64,000 nt of DNA from JAKLIX01 sp964605655. Lineage in GTDB: Bacteria; Bacteroidota; Bacteroidia; Bacteroidales; CAIXZF01. The position numbers were made by a program, and so were the translations under genes. The number at the start of each line of letters is the position of its first letter. Within the stretch, counting starts at the first letter, position 1. The stretch is from assembly GCA_964605655.1 (NCBI GenBank), contig CAZSDK010000013.1:1-64000 (forward strand). The letters are read 5' to 3'. The notes beneath the pieces were generated by a model. The model was given only the letters and a program-made list of their open reading frames with translations. It searched no databases and was not told the origin of the DNA. Positions 26,171 to 34,525 of this stretch are shown here, in pieces.

Positions 26171-27716
26171 CCCCGGGCCATCCAGGATTATTCCATTGTT
26201 ATCCCGCTGTCCATCAAGATTTTACTGGACATGGATATGGATTTTCATTCTTTCAGGAACTTCACTTTTTGCGCAGTCAAAAGACAAGGTCAACCTGGTC
26301 CAGGCCGGGAGCATGGAATTCAGGAAAGAACTGGGCAGAGACCTGCGACGGTTGATCGGGGATGTGGCCTTTGAGCATGACGGAGCCTACCTGTATTGCG
26401 ACAGCGCTTATTTCTGGGAAGAAGGGAACCGGGTAGACGCCTATGGTCATATTCGTATCAAGGTAAGCGATACCCTGAATATTTATGGAGATCTGCTTCA
26501 GTATGACGGAAATACCCGTGTCGCCGACCTGATCGGAAAAGTGAAGATGGTGGACCGGCAAACCACCCTCACCACCGAACGACTGATCTATGACAGGAAC
26601 TCAGGGATTGCCTCCTACCATACCGGAGCCAATATCACCAACAAGGAGAACCGTCTTACCTCCCGTAACGGTTATTATTACACAGGAAAGAAGCAATTCT
26701 TCTTTAAAGAAAAAGTGGAATTAAACAACCCCAGGAACAGGATGAAATGCGACACCCTGATGTACCAGACCCTGTCACGTACCGCCTATTTCAAAGGACC
26801 TACACGCATCACGAGTTCCGAGAGTTTTATCTATTGTGAGAACGGATGGTATAACACCAACAGCGACATAGCCCAATTCCAGAAAAATGCCTACCTGATC
26901 TCCGACAGGCAGAAACTCAGCGGCGACAGCCTTTACTATGACCGTAACAAAGGCATCGGCAGGGCTTTCCATAACGTTCACCTGATCGACACGGTTCAAA
27001 ATATCATCATCACGGGCCACCTAGGCGACTACCGGAAAATGGAAGGATATGCCCGTGTGACCGACAGTGTGGTCGGTATCCTGATCGAAAGTCAGGATTC
27101 GCTGTTTATCCATGGAGATACCCTGTTTGCCATGCTCGACACCCTGGGCGGAATTCAGCGGATCTATGCCTATCACAAGGTCAAATTCTACCGTAACGAT
27201 CTGCAGGGTATGTCAGATTCTCTAATCTATAATCTTACGGATTCAACAATATCGTTGTTTAAGAAACCCGTGTTGTGGTCGGACGAGAACCAGCTCACGG
27301 CCGACTCCATCAGACTGTGGATCACCGACCGCCAGGCCGATTCCATGTTGCTTTACCAGACTGCATTCATTGTTTCTCTTGCTGACAGCGGAAAATATAA
27401 CCAGATCAAGGGCAGAAGCATGACCGGGTACTTCAGTGAGGGCAGGCTGCACCGGGTCAAAGTGCTGGGAAACGCCCGTACGATATATTTTGCCAGGGAG
27501 GACGACGGGTCGTCGATAGGGATCAACCTGGCCGACGCCAGTGATATGCTCATCACCCTGGAAAACAAGAAGATCAAGAAAATAAAGTATCTTAATAAAC
27601 CCGGTGCTGTCCTTTATCCCGAAACCAAGGCTCCACCCGATCAGCTGAGCCTGCCCGGGTTCCAGTGGCTGGAACACCGAAGACCTTCCAATCGTACAGA
27701 AATCTTCAACTGGTAA
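26160..27716 (+). CDS. OstA-like periplasmic protein (LPS transport family)
   Basis: The 518-residue protein starts with a hydrophobic signal segment (WTWIWIFILSGTSLFAQ) and continues with OstA/LptA-like beta-jelly-roll repeats (GDVAFEHDGAYLYCDSAYFW, HIRIKVSDTLNIYGDLLQYD). Such proteins bridge LPS across the periplasm towards LptD. No ATG precedes the signal peptide: the only start that keeps it is TTG 26160, which lies inside the last codons of the PepSY-like gene (11-nt overlap). The LptD gene is 2.4 kb away on the same strand; MlaD and amidase genes lie between on the other strand. It converges with the MlaD gene with no spare bases. Confidence 0.8.
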   Translation: MKSSPGPSRIIPLLSRCPSRFYWTWIWIFILSGTSLFAQSKDKVNLVQAGSMEFRKELGRDLRRLIGDVAFEHDGAYLYCDSAYFWEEGNRVDAYGHIRIKVSDTLNIYGDLLQYDGNTRVADLIGKVKMVDRQTTLTTERLIYDRNSGIASYHTGANITNKENRLTSRNGYYYTGKKQFFFKEKVELNNPRNRMKCDTLMYQTLSRTAYFKGPTRITSSESFIYCENGWYNTNSDIAQFQKNAYLISDRQKLSGDSLYYDRNKGIGRAFHNVHLIDTVQNIIITGHLGDYRKMEGYARVTDSVVGILIESQDSLFIHGDTLFAMLDTLGGIQRIYAYHKVKFYRNDLQGMSDSLIYNLTDSTISLFKKPVLWSDENQLTADSIRLWITDRQADSMLLYQTAFIVSLADSGKYNQIKGRSMTGYFSEGRLHRVKVLGNARTIYFAREDDGSSIGINLADASDMLITLENKKIKKIKYLNKPGAVLYPETKAPPDQLSLPGFQWLEHRRPSNRTEIFNW

Positions 27717-28709
27717 TTATTTCCCTGCAGGAGGGGTGTACTGATTCTTCTTGGGATTCCTTCCAAACACCGAAAAATGAAGGTAACGGTCAGGATGCAG
27801 CCTCATATCCTGGAGCAGGAGTTCCAGTTCCTGCGAAGACTTTGTCAGTTCCTGGTAAAGGCTGTCGTCGTTGATTAAAAGTCCCAGGCTGCCTTGTCCG
27901 CTCTCGATTTTCGTCATGACCTCCGCCGTCCTGGTCAGGGTGGTGTTTAACTGCTCGAAAGTGGAACTGAGCTGTATCCGTGCCAGGGTGTCGGTGATGC
28001 GGGAGAAGTTCTCCAGCACATTGGATATCTGCTGATTGTTGTTCCTGATGTTGGTGGTGATCGACTCTATGTTGGCGATGATGAGCGACATGCGGTAGCG
28101 CTGGCTGGTGACCAGGGTATCGATATTGAATGTGGTGTGCTCCAGGTTTTCTATGGTGGTCTTTATGGAAAGAAAGCTCTTGTCGAGGTTTTCGCGGGTT
28201 GTTTCATTAAAAACATACCGGATGATGGTGATGGCAGAGTCGATGGATCCCATGAGGGCTTCTGCCTTAGTCTTCAGAGGGAGCACCTGCCGGTTCACTT
28301 CTTCCTGTAAAGTGGCCTGAAGCTGGGAAGACAGGGTGTCACCGGAGCTGGCCATGGTGGTGGAATTCCCTAAGATGAGATCGATAGCTTTGGAACCCAT
28401 CAGGTCGGAACTATAGATACGGGCAACACTGTTGGAAGGGATGCTGATCGGATTGGTGAGGGCAAACTCCACCACCACCCTGTTCGAGGCGTCGGGATGG
28501 AAACGGATGTCCTTGACCAGACCGACTTTCAACCCGTTGATGAACACCGGGCTGGCAACCACAAGCCCTCCGACACCGGGATAGACGCTGTAAAAATGCC
28601 GCTCCTTCTTGAAGATATCCTTGCCTTTGAGAAAGTTAAACCCGTAAATAAACAGGGCAAGTGCGGCGATAAACACCAAACCGATCTTTATTTCTCTCGA
28701 CCCTTTCAC
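27717..28709 (-). CDS. MlaD/Mce-family lipid transport protein
   Basis: The 330-residue protein has one N-terminal membrane helix (IGLVFIAALALFIYGFNFL), then a Mce/MlaD domain at about 38-115 (SPVFINGLKVGLVKDIRF, VEFALTNPISIP). A long helical or coiled-coil region follows to the C-terminus, with repeated Thr/Leu heptads. Mce proteins form hexameric rings that carry phospholipids between membranes. The ATPase and permease partners (MlaF, MlaE) are not in this window. A promoter box sits only 13 nt before the start, between it and the amidase gene upstream. Confidence 0.85.
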   Translation of the reverse strand: MKGSREIKIGLVFIAALALFIYGFNFLKGKDIFKKERHFYSVYPGVGGLVVASPVFINGLKVGLVKDIRFHPDASNRVVVEFALTNPISIPSNSVARIYSSDLMGSKAIDLILGNSTTMASSGDTLSSQLQATLQEEVNRQVLPLKTKAEALMGSIDSAITIIRYVFNETTRENLDKSFLSIKTTIENLEHTTFNIDTLVTSQRYRMSLIIANIESITTNIRNNNQQISNVLENFSRITDTLARIQLSSTFEQLNTTLTRTAEVMTKIESGQGSLGLLINDDSLYQELTKSSQELELLLQDMRLHPDRYLHFSVFGRNPKKNQYTPPAGK

Positions 28710-28721
28710 AGTCTTTTTTTA

Positions 28722-28729
28722 CAAAGATA
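28722..28729 (-). promoter_or_regulatory. Bacteroidota -7 box (TATCTTTG) of the MlaD gene
   Basis: The minus strand reads TATCTTTG 12-13 nt before the MlaD ATG and only a few bases after the amidase stop. The resulting leader would be about 5 nt or shorter, close to a leaderless transcript. Confidence 0.5.
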
Positions 28730-28731
28730 CG

Positions 28732-29943
28732 CTAATTTGCCTGACGACGCCTGGCTTCTTCCATACTGATCCTCTCTCCCTTATAAAACGCCACCACGAA
28801 GGCGCCTTTGAACCCCTTCTGCTGCATCTCGTTCTGAAGTTTGACGGCTTCCTCCAGGGTACGGCAACGTCCTACCGTGTATTTATAGGATTTCTGATGT
28901 TCATAAACGGCCACATCGGGAAGTCCTTTAAACATGGATGAATTTTCAGAGACACGGTAAGGGGAAGTATGGATCTGTACCTTATAAACAACGGCATCCT
29001 TCTTGGGCTTCTGACCCACGGGAGGATCGACATTCTCCGGTTTTTGCACTGCGACAGGAGCATTCTCATGAGAAGGGCCCTGCGGTGTTCCTGAACCTGC
29101 CGGCTGTTCTGAATGGCGGGGCTTTGTTCCCTTTGGAATATCTGCTATTGGGGAAGTATCACCCTCAATCTCCCTTTTATAATCGCGGAAGGCCTTAAAT
29201 ACTGCCCTGGATACATCCTCCTGTCCCTGATCAGAGATCAGGTAATCTTCATCCTTTGAATTGCTGAGAAAACCTGTCTCAACAAGGATTCCCGGCATGG
29301 TCGTCTTATACAGGACCAGGAAACCGGCCTGCTTCACACCCCGGTCGAGCAGGCCGAGTTCATGGTGAAAGTATTTCTGGACCCGTGTGGCCAGGTTGAG
29401 GCTTTGATCAAGGTAAACGTTCTGGTAAAGAGAGAAGATGATATTGGCTTCCGAAGAGTTAGGATCGAAGCCGTCATATTGCCCGGAAGCCTCCTCCATG
29501 AGGATAGAGGCATTTTCCTTCTTGGCCACCTCGAGGTTTTCCTTGCTTTTGTGCAGGCCCATCACCCAGGTCTCTACTCCGTAGGCTGCTGAGCTCTTGG
29601 TTCCGTTGCAGTGTATGGAGATGAACAGATCGGCCTTGTTCTCGTTGGCGATCCTGCTCCGGCGGTACAGCTCAACAAACACGTCCGTATTGCGGGTATA
29701 GATCACCTCCACATCAGGATAATATTCCTTTATCATCCGTCCGAGGGTTAAAGCTATATCCAGGGCAATGTCCTTCTCCTTCGACCTCTTACCAAGAGTA
29801 CCCGGATCATGGCCACCATGACCGGCATCAATCACCACTTTCCGTACACTGCCTTTTTTCTGGACCGGATTGACGAAAGAGACCAATAGCAAGGCCGTTA
29901 AAACACAGAGAATGAAAGATATTTTATGGAAGCTCCGGATCAT
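28732..29943 (-). CDS. N-acetylmuramoyl-L-alanine amidase with C-terminal SPOR-like region
   Basis: The 403-residue periplasmic enzyme cuts the bond between MurNAc and the stem peptide. After a signal peptide (ISFILCVLTALLLVSFV), an Amidase_3 domain covers about 35-245. The zinc-site and catalytic motifs are visible: VIDAGHGGHDPG, LFISIHCNG and GILVETGFLSN. A Pro/Glu-rich linker leads to a roughly 75-residue C-terminal region (VYKVQIHTSPY ... YKYTVGRCRTLEEAV) that looks like a SPOR peptidoglycan-binding domain. It is divergent from lptD and lies upstream of the MlaD gene on the same strand. Confidence 0.9.
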   Translation of the reverse strand: MIRSFHKISFILCVLTALLLVSFVNPVQKKGSVRKVVIDAGHGGHDPGTLGKRSKEKDIALDIALTLGRMIKEYYPDVEVIYTRNTDVFVELYRRSRIANENKADLFISIHCNGTKSSAAYGVETWVMGLHKSKENLEVAKKENASILMEEASGQYDGFDPNSSEANIIFSLYQNVYLDQSLNLATRVQKYFHHELGLLDRGVKQAGFLVLYKTTMPGILVETGFLSNSKDEDYLISDQGQEDVSRAVFKAFRDYKREIEGDTSPIADIPKGTKPRHSEQPAGSGTPQGPSHENAPVAVQKPENVDPPVGQKPKKDAVVYKVQIHTSPYRVSENSSMFKGLPDVAVYEHQKSYKYTVGRCRTLEEAVKLQNEMQQKGFKGAFVVAFYKGERISMEEARRRQAN

Positions 29944-30104
29944 AGTATACCTTTATAAACGATACTTACAGAAATTTCGTTTATTTTAATGAATTTTGCA
30001 ATGCGGAAATGATACGGCTTTTTAACCCTTAAACCGCCGAAATCCCCGCTATTGCTGGTAATCCTTCCAACAAAATTAGTTCAAAAAGAAAGTATTGTTA
30101 TAAG

Positions 30105-32690
30105 TTGTCTATCAAATTATTAACAAAACAACTGTTAAGAACCTGGCTTCTGGTGATCCTGTCGAATGGATTTGCCCTCGTTTTGTCTGCACAGGAACCC
30201 GTCACCGCTGACAGGAAGGACTCCCTGACTGCCGATACCATCCTGACTCACAAGACGAAACCTAAAAAAGAAAAGCTCGAATCAGAGATCAAATATTCAG
30301 CCAGGGACTCCATCCTCTTCGACCTGCCTGAAAAAAAGGTCTACCTGTTTGGGGATGCTGCCATCTTTTACAAGGATATTAAACTGAATGCCAGCTATGT
30401 GGAGATTGACTTCAAAGACAATACCGTGCTGGCTTCCGGCCTGCCCGACTCCACCGGCAAGGTCACAGGCACTCCTGAATTTTCAGAAGGAAGTCACACC
30501 TTCCGGTCGAAAAAGATGCTGTACAATTTTGATACCCGCAAAGGGATCATTCAAACAGTCATCACCAAAGAAGGGGAAGGGTATATTCACGGTAACGTGA
30601 TCAAGAAGATGAGTGACTCTGTGATTAACATACGAGCCGGAAAATACACCACCTGCAACCTGGAACATCCTCATTATGAGTTCCGTTTCGACCGGTCGAA
30701 GGTGCTTACCGATAACAAAATAGTGACAGGCCCTGCCTACCTGAGTGTGGCCGGTGTTCCCACACCACTTGCTATCCCTTTCGGATTGTTCCCGAATAAG
30801 AAAGGTCAGAGAAGCGGAATCATCCTGCCTACCTATGGAGAATCCTCCAGTCGTGGCTTTTATTTCGAGAACTTCGGGTACTACTTCGGCCTGAACCAGT
30901 ATCTGGATCTGGAGTTAAGAGGAGATATCTACACCTTGGGAAGCTGGGCCACCAAAGCCAGCTCCCGCTACGCCAAACGGTATCACTACACCGGCTTCTT
31001 CAATGTCAGCTATGCCAATAACAAGCTGGGTGTCGAAGGTAGTCCCGATTACCAGAACTACAGGGACTTTGCTGTCCGTTGGGTCCATAACCAGAGCGAC
31101 AAAGCCAGGCCCAACAGCCGTTTCTCTTCGAATGTGAATGTGATGAGCAGCAAGTTCAACAAGTTCAATCCGGTCAACACCAACGCCTACCTGTCGAACA
31201 CCTTCCAGTCCAGCATCTCCTACCAGACGAACTGGGACCAGAAGTACTTCCTGGTGGCCAGTGTCACTCACAGTCAGAACACCATCGAAAAGACCGTCGC
31301 CATGACCCTGCCGGACCTTGCCTTTTCGGTAAACCGTTTCTATCCTTTCAGCCGGAAAAACAGGGTGGGCTCAGCACGATGGTACGAGAAGATCAGCGTC
31401 AACTACCAGTCATCTGCACAGAACACCATCAACACCTATGATTCACTGCTTTTTAAACCTGGATCGGCCTCCAAATACAGAAATGGCGTACAGCACTCGG
31501 TAGCCGTTTCAAGTCCGCTTAAGATTCTGAAATTCTTTGTGTTGAATAACTCCATTACCTACAAGGAAAGGTGGTATTCCAAGAAGGTTGAGAAAAAGTA
31601 CTTTCCTGCAACCTACGAACCTTATGGTGACACCATGATCACCGATACCGTACAGGGCTTCTTTGCCACCCACGATTACACGGTCTCTTCCTCACTCAGT
31701 ACCATTCTTTACGGGCTGGTGCAGTTCCGAAAGGGACCCTTAAAGGGTATCAGGCACGTGCTTACGCCTTCTGTTTCATTTAATTACGCTCCGGGATTCG
31801 GAAAATCCAGGTATGGATACTATAAATACTATATGAATGAAGACCTGGAGTCGACCCGGTATTCGGTGTTTGAGGGTGCTCTGTACGGATATCCTGTGGC
31901 CGACCCCTCGGGAAGGGTCTCCTTTAACCTGATGAACAACCTTGAGATCAAGGTCAGGTCAAAAAAAGATACGGCAAGCGGTTACCGGAAGATCCCCCTG
32001 GTAGAGAACTTCACCCTGTCGACCTCTTACGACCTGGCCCGCGACAGCCTGAACTGGGCTCCCCTGACCATGGCTGGCAGGACCCGTCTGTTCAAAGACA
32101 TCAATATCACCTACGCAAGCACCTGGGACCCTTACATCCTCGATTCGACGGGAAGCAGGAACCTCAACCGCTTTGAATGGAACGAGAACCACCGCATGGT
32201 CCGCCTGAAGAACACCGCCTGGAACTTCAGCCTCAACTGGAATCTCAGGTCCAAGACGAAGAAAGACAACAAGAACAGGCCGGCGACCGATGAAGAAAAC
32301 GCCGAGGTGTACTCAGGACCCGACTCCTACGTGGATTTCAATATCCCATGGACCTTTAATGTTTCATACTCCTTGAGGCATAATATCAACATCCTCTATC
32401 CCTATCTCGTCAGGACCAGGGAACAGTCGACCGTGCAGACATTTGACTTTTACGGCGACATCAACATCACCCCGAAATGGAAGATCGGGGTTCGTTCCGG
32501 GTATGATTTTACGGCAAAGACCATCTCCTATACCTCGGTGGATTTTTACCGCGACCTCCACTGCTGGGAGATGCGGTTCAACTGGGTGCCGGTGGGATTC
32601 CGCAAAAGCTGGAGTTTTACCATCAACGTCAAGTCGCAGGTACTTCAGGACCTCAAGTTGAACAAGAAAAAAGATTTCCGCGACTATTGA
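30105..32690 (+). CDS. lptD: LPS-assembly outer-membrane protein LptD
   Basis: LptD is the outer-membrane barrel that places lipopolysaccharide in the outer leaflet. The 861-residue protein has a signal peptide (WLLVILSNGFALVLSAQ), an OstA-like periplasmic beta-taco (KKVYLFGDAAIFYKDIKLNA, SKKMLYNFDTRKG), then a long LptD barrel starting near PFGLFPNKKGQRSGIILPTYGE. It ends with a strand-rich C-terminus. No ATG lies upstream of the signal peptide; TTG 30105 is the best start. It belongs with the OstA-like, MlaD and amidase genes of this envelope cluster. Confidence 0.88.
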   Translation: MSIKLLTKQLLRTWLLVILSNGFALVLSAQEPVTADRKDSLTADTILTHKTKPKKEKLESEIKYSARDSILFDLPEKKVYLFGDAAIFYKDIKLNASYVEIDFKDNTVLASGLPDSTGKVTGTPEFSEGSHTFRSKKMLYNFDTRKGIIQTVITKEGEGYIHGNVIKKMSDSVINIRAGKYTTCNLEHPHYEFRFDRSKVLTDNKIVTGPAYLSVAGVPTPLAIPFGLFPNKKGQRSGIILPTYGESSSRGFYFENFGYYFGLNQYLDLELRGDIYTLGSWATKASSRYAKRYHYTGFFNVSYANNKLGVEGSPDYQNYRDFAVRWVHNQSDKARPNSRFSSNVNVMSSKFNKFNPVNTNAYLSNTFQSSISYQTNWDQKYFLVASVTHSQNTIEKTVAMTLPDLAFSVNRFYPFSRKNRVGSARWYEKISVNYQSSAQNTINTYDSLLFKPGSASKYRNGVQHSVAVSSPLKILKFFVLNNSITYKERWYSKKVEKKYFPATYEPYGDTMITDTVQGFFATHDYTVSSSLSTILYGLVQFRKGPLKGIRHVLTPSVSFNYAPGFGKSRYGYYKYYMNEDLESTRYSVFEGALYGYPVADPSGRVSFNLMNNLEIKVRSKKDTASGYRKIPLVENFTLSTSYDLARDSLNWAPLTMAGRTRLFKDINITYASTWDPYILDSTGSRNLNRFEWNENHRMVRLKNTAWNFSLNWNLRSKTKKDNKNRPATDEENAEVYSGPDSYVDFNIPWTFNVSYSLRHNINILYPYLVRTREQSTVQTFDFYGDINITPKWKIGVRSGYDFTAKTISYTSVDFYRDLHCWEMRFNWVPVGFRKSWSFTINVKSQVLQDLKLNKKKDFRDY

Positions 32691-33526
32691 TGGGGAAGCA
32701 CCGCGATACGGCCACAGGCTAAGGTCCTGGTATCCTGATCGATGAACCAGTAATACAATCCCGGGCGCAACTGTTTGGGGATGACGTAACTTTCCTGGTG
32801 TTTCATCCTGCGCTGGTGGATCAGTTTCCCGTCCCGGTCAATCAGTCTTAAAGTAAAGATGATTCTGGTATCCTTACTGAACCTGAACTCCACCTTTTCC
32901 GGTGTCGTATATTCCGAAATGCTGTCAGGCTGCTCAACAAAGACCTGTTCTGACCTGAAAGTCAGATGCATGATCTTCTCCAGGTCTGCATTGGGCTGAA
33001 ACTGTTGACTGTATTGGGGGTATTTTTGAGTCCATTCATGTACCCTTATAGCTAGCGTCTTTTCCTGCACTGTCCCGCCACCACCCGGTCTGCCCTTCTC
33101 CATGGTGTCATTCATTCCAATGACACGCTCTGTCCGTTCTCTTCTCATCACATTGATATTCATTAAGATAACTGTACCCAACCCTGCTATCACCACCACC
33201 ACGGCAGCATACTTCAAAGGACGACCCCAGCGGGATCTCCCGGAATCACTGTCAGACCCGTACACCACCGCTCTCTCCTCTGCCAGCGTCCCTCCTCCTG
33301 CCCTCCCTTCAGACTCCGCCGCCTGCTCTGTCCTTATGATCTCCGCCGTTTCGAGGCAATTCATCTTACACTGCTCACATTCCTGCACATGCAACAATAT
33401 ATTCTTTGGAAGAGCCTCAAGTCTTTCCGCGGCAAGATGTTCAGCATAAAAGGCAACGCCTTCTTCATTCAGATGCCCGCCGGCATCGAACAAAGACTCC
33501 GATGGGTGATGATATTGGTCTTTCAT
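32684..33526 (-). CDS. Zinc-finger anti-sigma factor-like membrane protein
   Basis: The 280-residue protein has an N-terminal HxxxCxxC motif (HVQECEQCKMNC, near residues 46-57), as in zf-HC2 anti-sigma factors that release sigma upon a signal. One membrane helix follows near 111-129 (YAAVVVVIAGLGTVILMNI), then a roughly 150-residue extracytoplasmic domain with no family I recognise. It overlaps the sigma-like gene by 4 nt (ATGA), so they are translationally coupled. Its 3' end overlaps the convergent lptD stop by 7 bases. Confidence 0.75.
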   Translation of the reverse strand: MKDQYHHPSESLFDAGGHLNEEGVAFYAEHLAAERLEALPKNILLHVQECEQCKMNCLETAEIIRTEQAAESEGRAGGGTLAEERAVVYGSDSDSGRSRWGRPLKYAAVVVVIAGLGTVILMNINVMRRERTERVIGMNDTMEKGRPGGGGTVQEKTLAIRVHEWTQKYPQYSQQFQPNADLEKIMHLTFRSEQVFVEQPDSISEYTTPEKVEFRFSKDTRIIFTLRLIDRDGKLIHQRRMKHQESYVIPKQLRPGLYYWFIDQDTRTLACGRIAVLPHQ

Positions 33527-34338
33527 GGGTTGGTCTTGTATGAATAGGTTTTCTCGCCGGTCTTCGGTGTCCGGAGTTGTTCCTCACAGTCGTCCTGGCC
33601 CAATAAGTACCTGTCGAGAAGGATGCGAAAGGTCTCCTGGTTGTGGCAGGCATGAGGCGGTTCACCGTTCAGCAGCCGGATGATCTCCATTTCCCTGAGC
33701 CAGATGAACTTTCTTAAGGCATCTGCCGAGCCCGACCTGCCTTCCACATGGTTCACCAGCACCGAGAGTCTCTGGTACAGCTGCCTGTCGGGGATGCCGG
33801 AATCAGGACGAAGCTGGAGGATGGGATGACAGATGGATTCGGGTACCGTCTTCAGCGCATAAGCCTCGATATCCTTCATGGTGACGGGCACCCGGATCAG
33901 GCATTTGAAACAGACCAGCAGCTTGGCCTTCTCATGATGGAACATATTCAGGATCAGTCCTAAACGTTGACATTCCTGACGAATGATCATCCCCTTCAGG
34001 TGATCAGGAGAATAAGAAAGGTTGTGATCGTCTTCGTTGAGCATCCTCACACGCTCCTGGTTCTTCCCTTTGCGGATGAATTCCAGGCACAGGTTCCGGA
34101 TGATCGAAGAAAAATACGTCCGTAAAAGCGAGATCCCACTGTATTGGCTCCTGATTCTGTCGATGCGGTCCAGTAACCTCAGGTTCACCCATTGTACAAT
34201 CTCCTCCTTCTCGTCTCCTCTGAAGTACCCTGACTTCATAAACACTTGCACAACGACCTGAACGAGCGGCTGGTACTTGACGATCAACTCACCGGGCCGG
34301 TCCATCAGCATTCTTACTTCTTCTTTGTTGGTATCCAT
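33523..34338 (-). CDS. Divergent sigma-70 family (region 2) protein
   Basis: The protein of about 271 residues has a recognisable sigma region 2 at about 20-95: the DEKEEIVQWVNLRLLDRIDRI helix pair, then LLRTYFSSIIRNLCLEFIRK. It is larger than a normal ECF sigma factor (160-200). The usual compact region 4 helix-turn-helix is not obvious; the C-terminal half (FKCLIRVPVTMKDIEAYAL and later ADALRKFIWLREMEIIRLL) is helical but unfamiliar. I chose ATG 34338 (MDTNKEEVRM) rather than a TTG three codons upstream. It precedes and overlaps the zf-HC2-type anti-sigma gene, supporting a sigma/anti-sigma pair. Confidence 0.7.
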   Translation of the reverse strand: MDTNKEEVRMLMDRPGELIVKYQPLVQVVVQVFMKSGYFRGDEKEEIVQWVNLRLLDRIDRIRSQYSGISLLRTYFSSIIRNLCLEFIRKGKNQERVRMLNEDDHNLSYSPDHLKGMIIRQECQRLGLILNMFHHEKAKLLVCFKCLIRVPVTMKDIEAYALKTVPESICHPILQLRPDSGIPDRQLYQRLSVLVNHVEGRSGSADALRKFIWLREMEIIRLLNGEPPHACHNQETFRILLDRYLLGQDDCEEQLRTPKTGEKTYSYKTNP

Positions 34339-34476
34339 AACTTTCAAACCAGCGTATCAAGATCACAACCTTTCCCATATAGATGCACCGGACGACTAAA
34401 ATGGAAAATTTTTGACACATTTTTTTCATTTTTTACCAATTTCTATGACCAAATATTTCAATCTGTTATAAATCAA

Positions 34477-34484
34477 TACCTTTG
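34477..34484 (+). promoter_or_regulatory. Bacteroidota -7 box (TACCTTTG) of the S41 protease gene
   Basis: TACCTTTG matches TAnnTTTG, 41 nt before ATG 34526. It would make the in-frame TTG at 34496 nearly leaderless, supporting the ATG. Confidence 0.5.
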
Positions 34485-34525
34485 CTGCCCATCTTTTGAA
34501 ACGGACCATCAACTGCCTCATCTCC

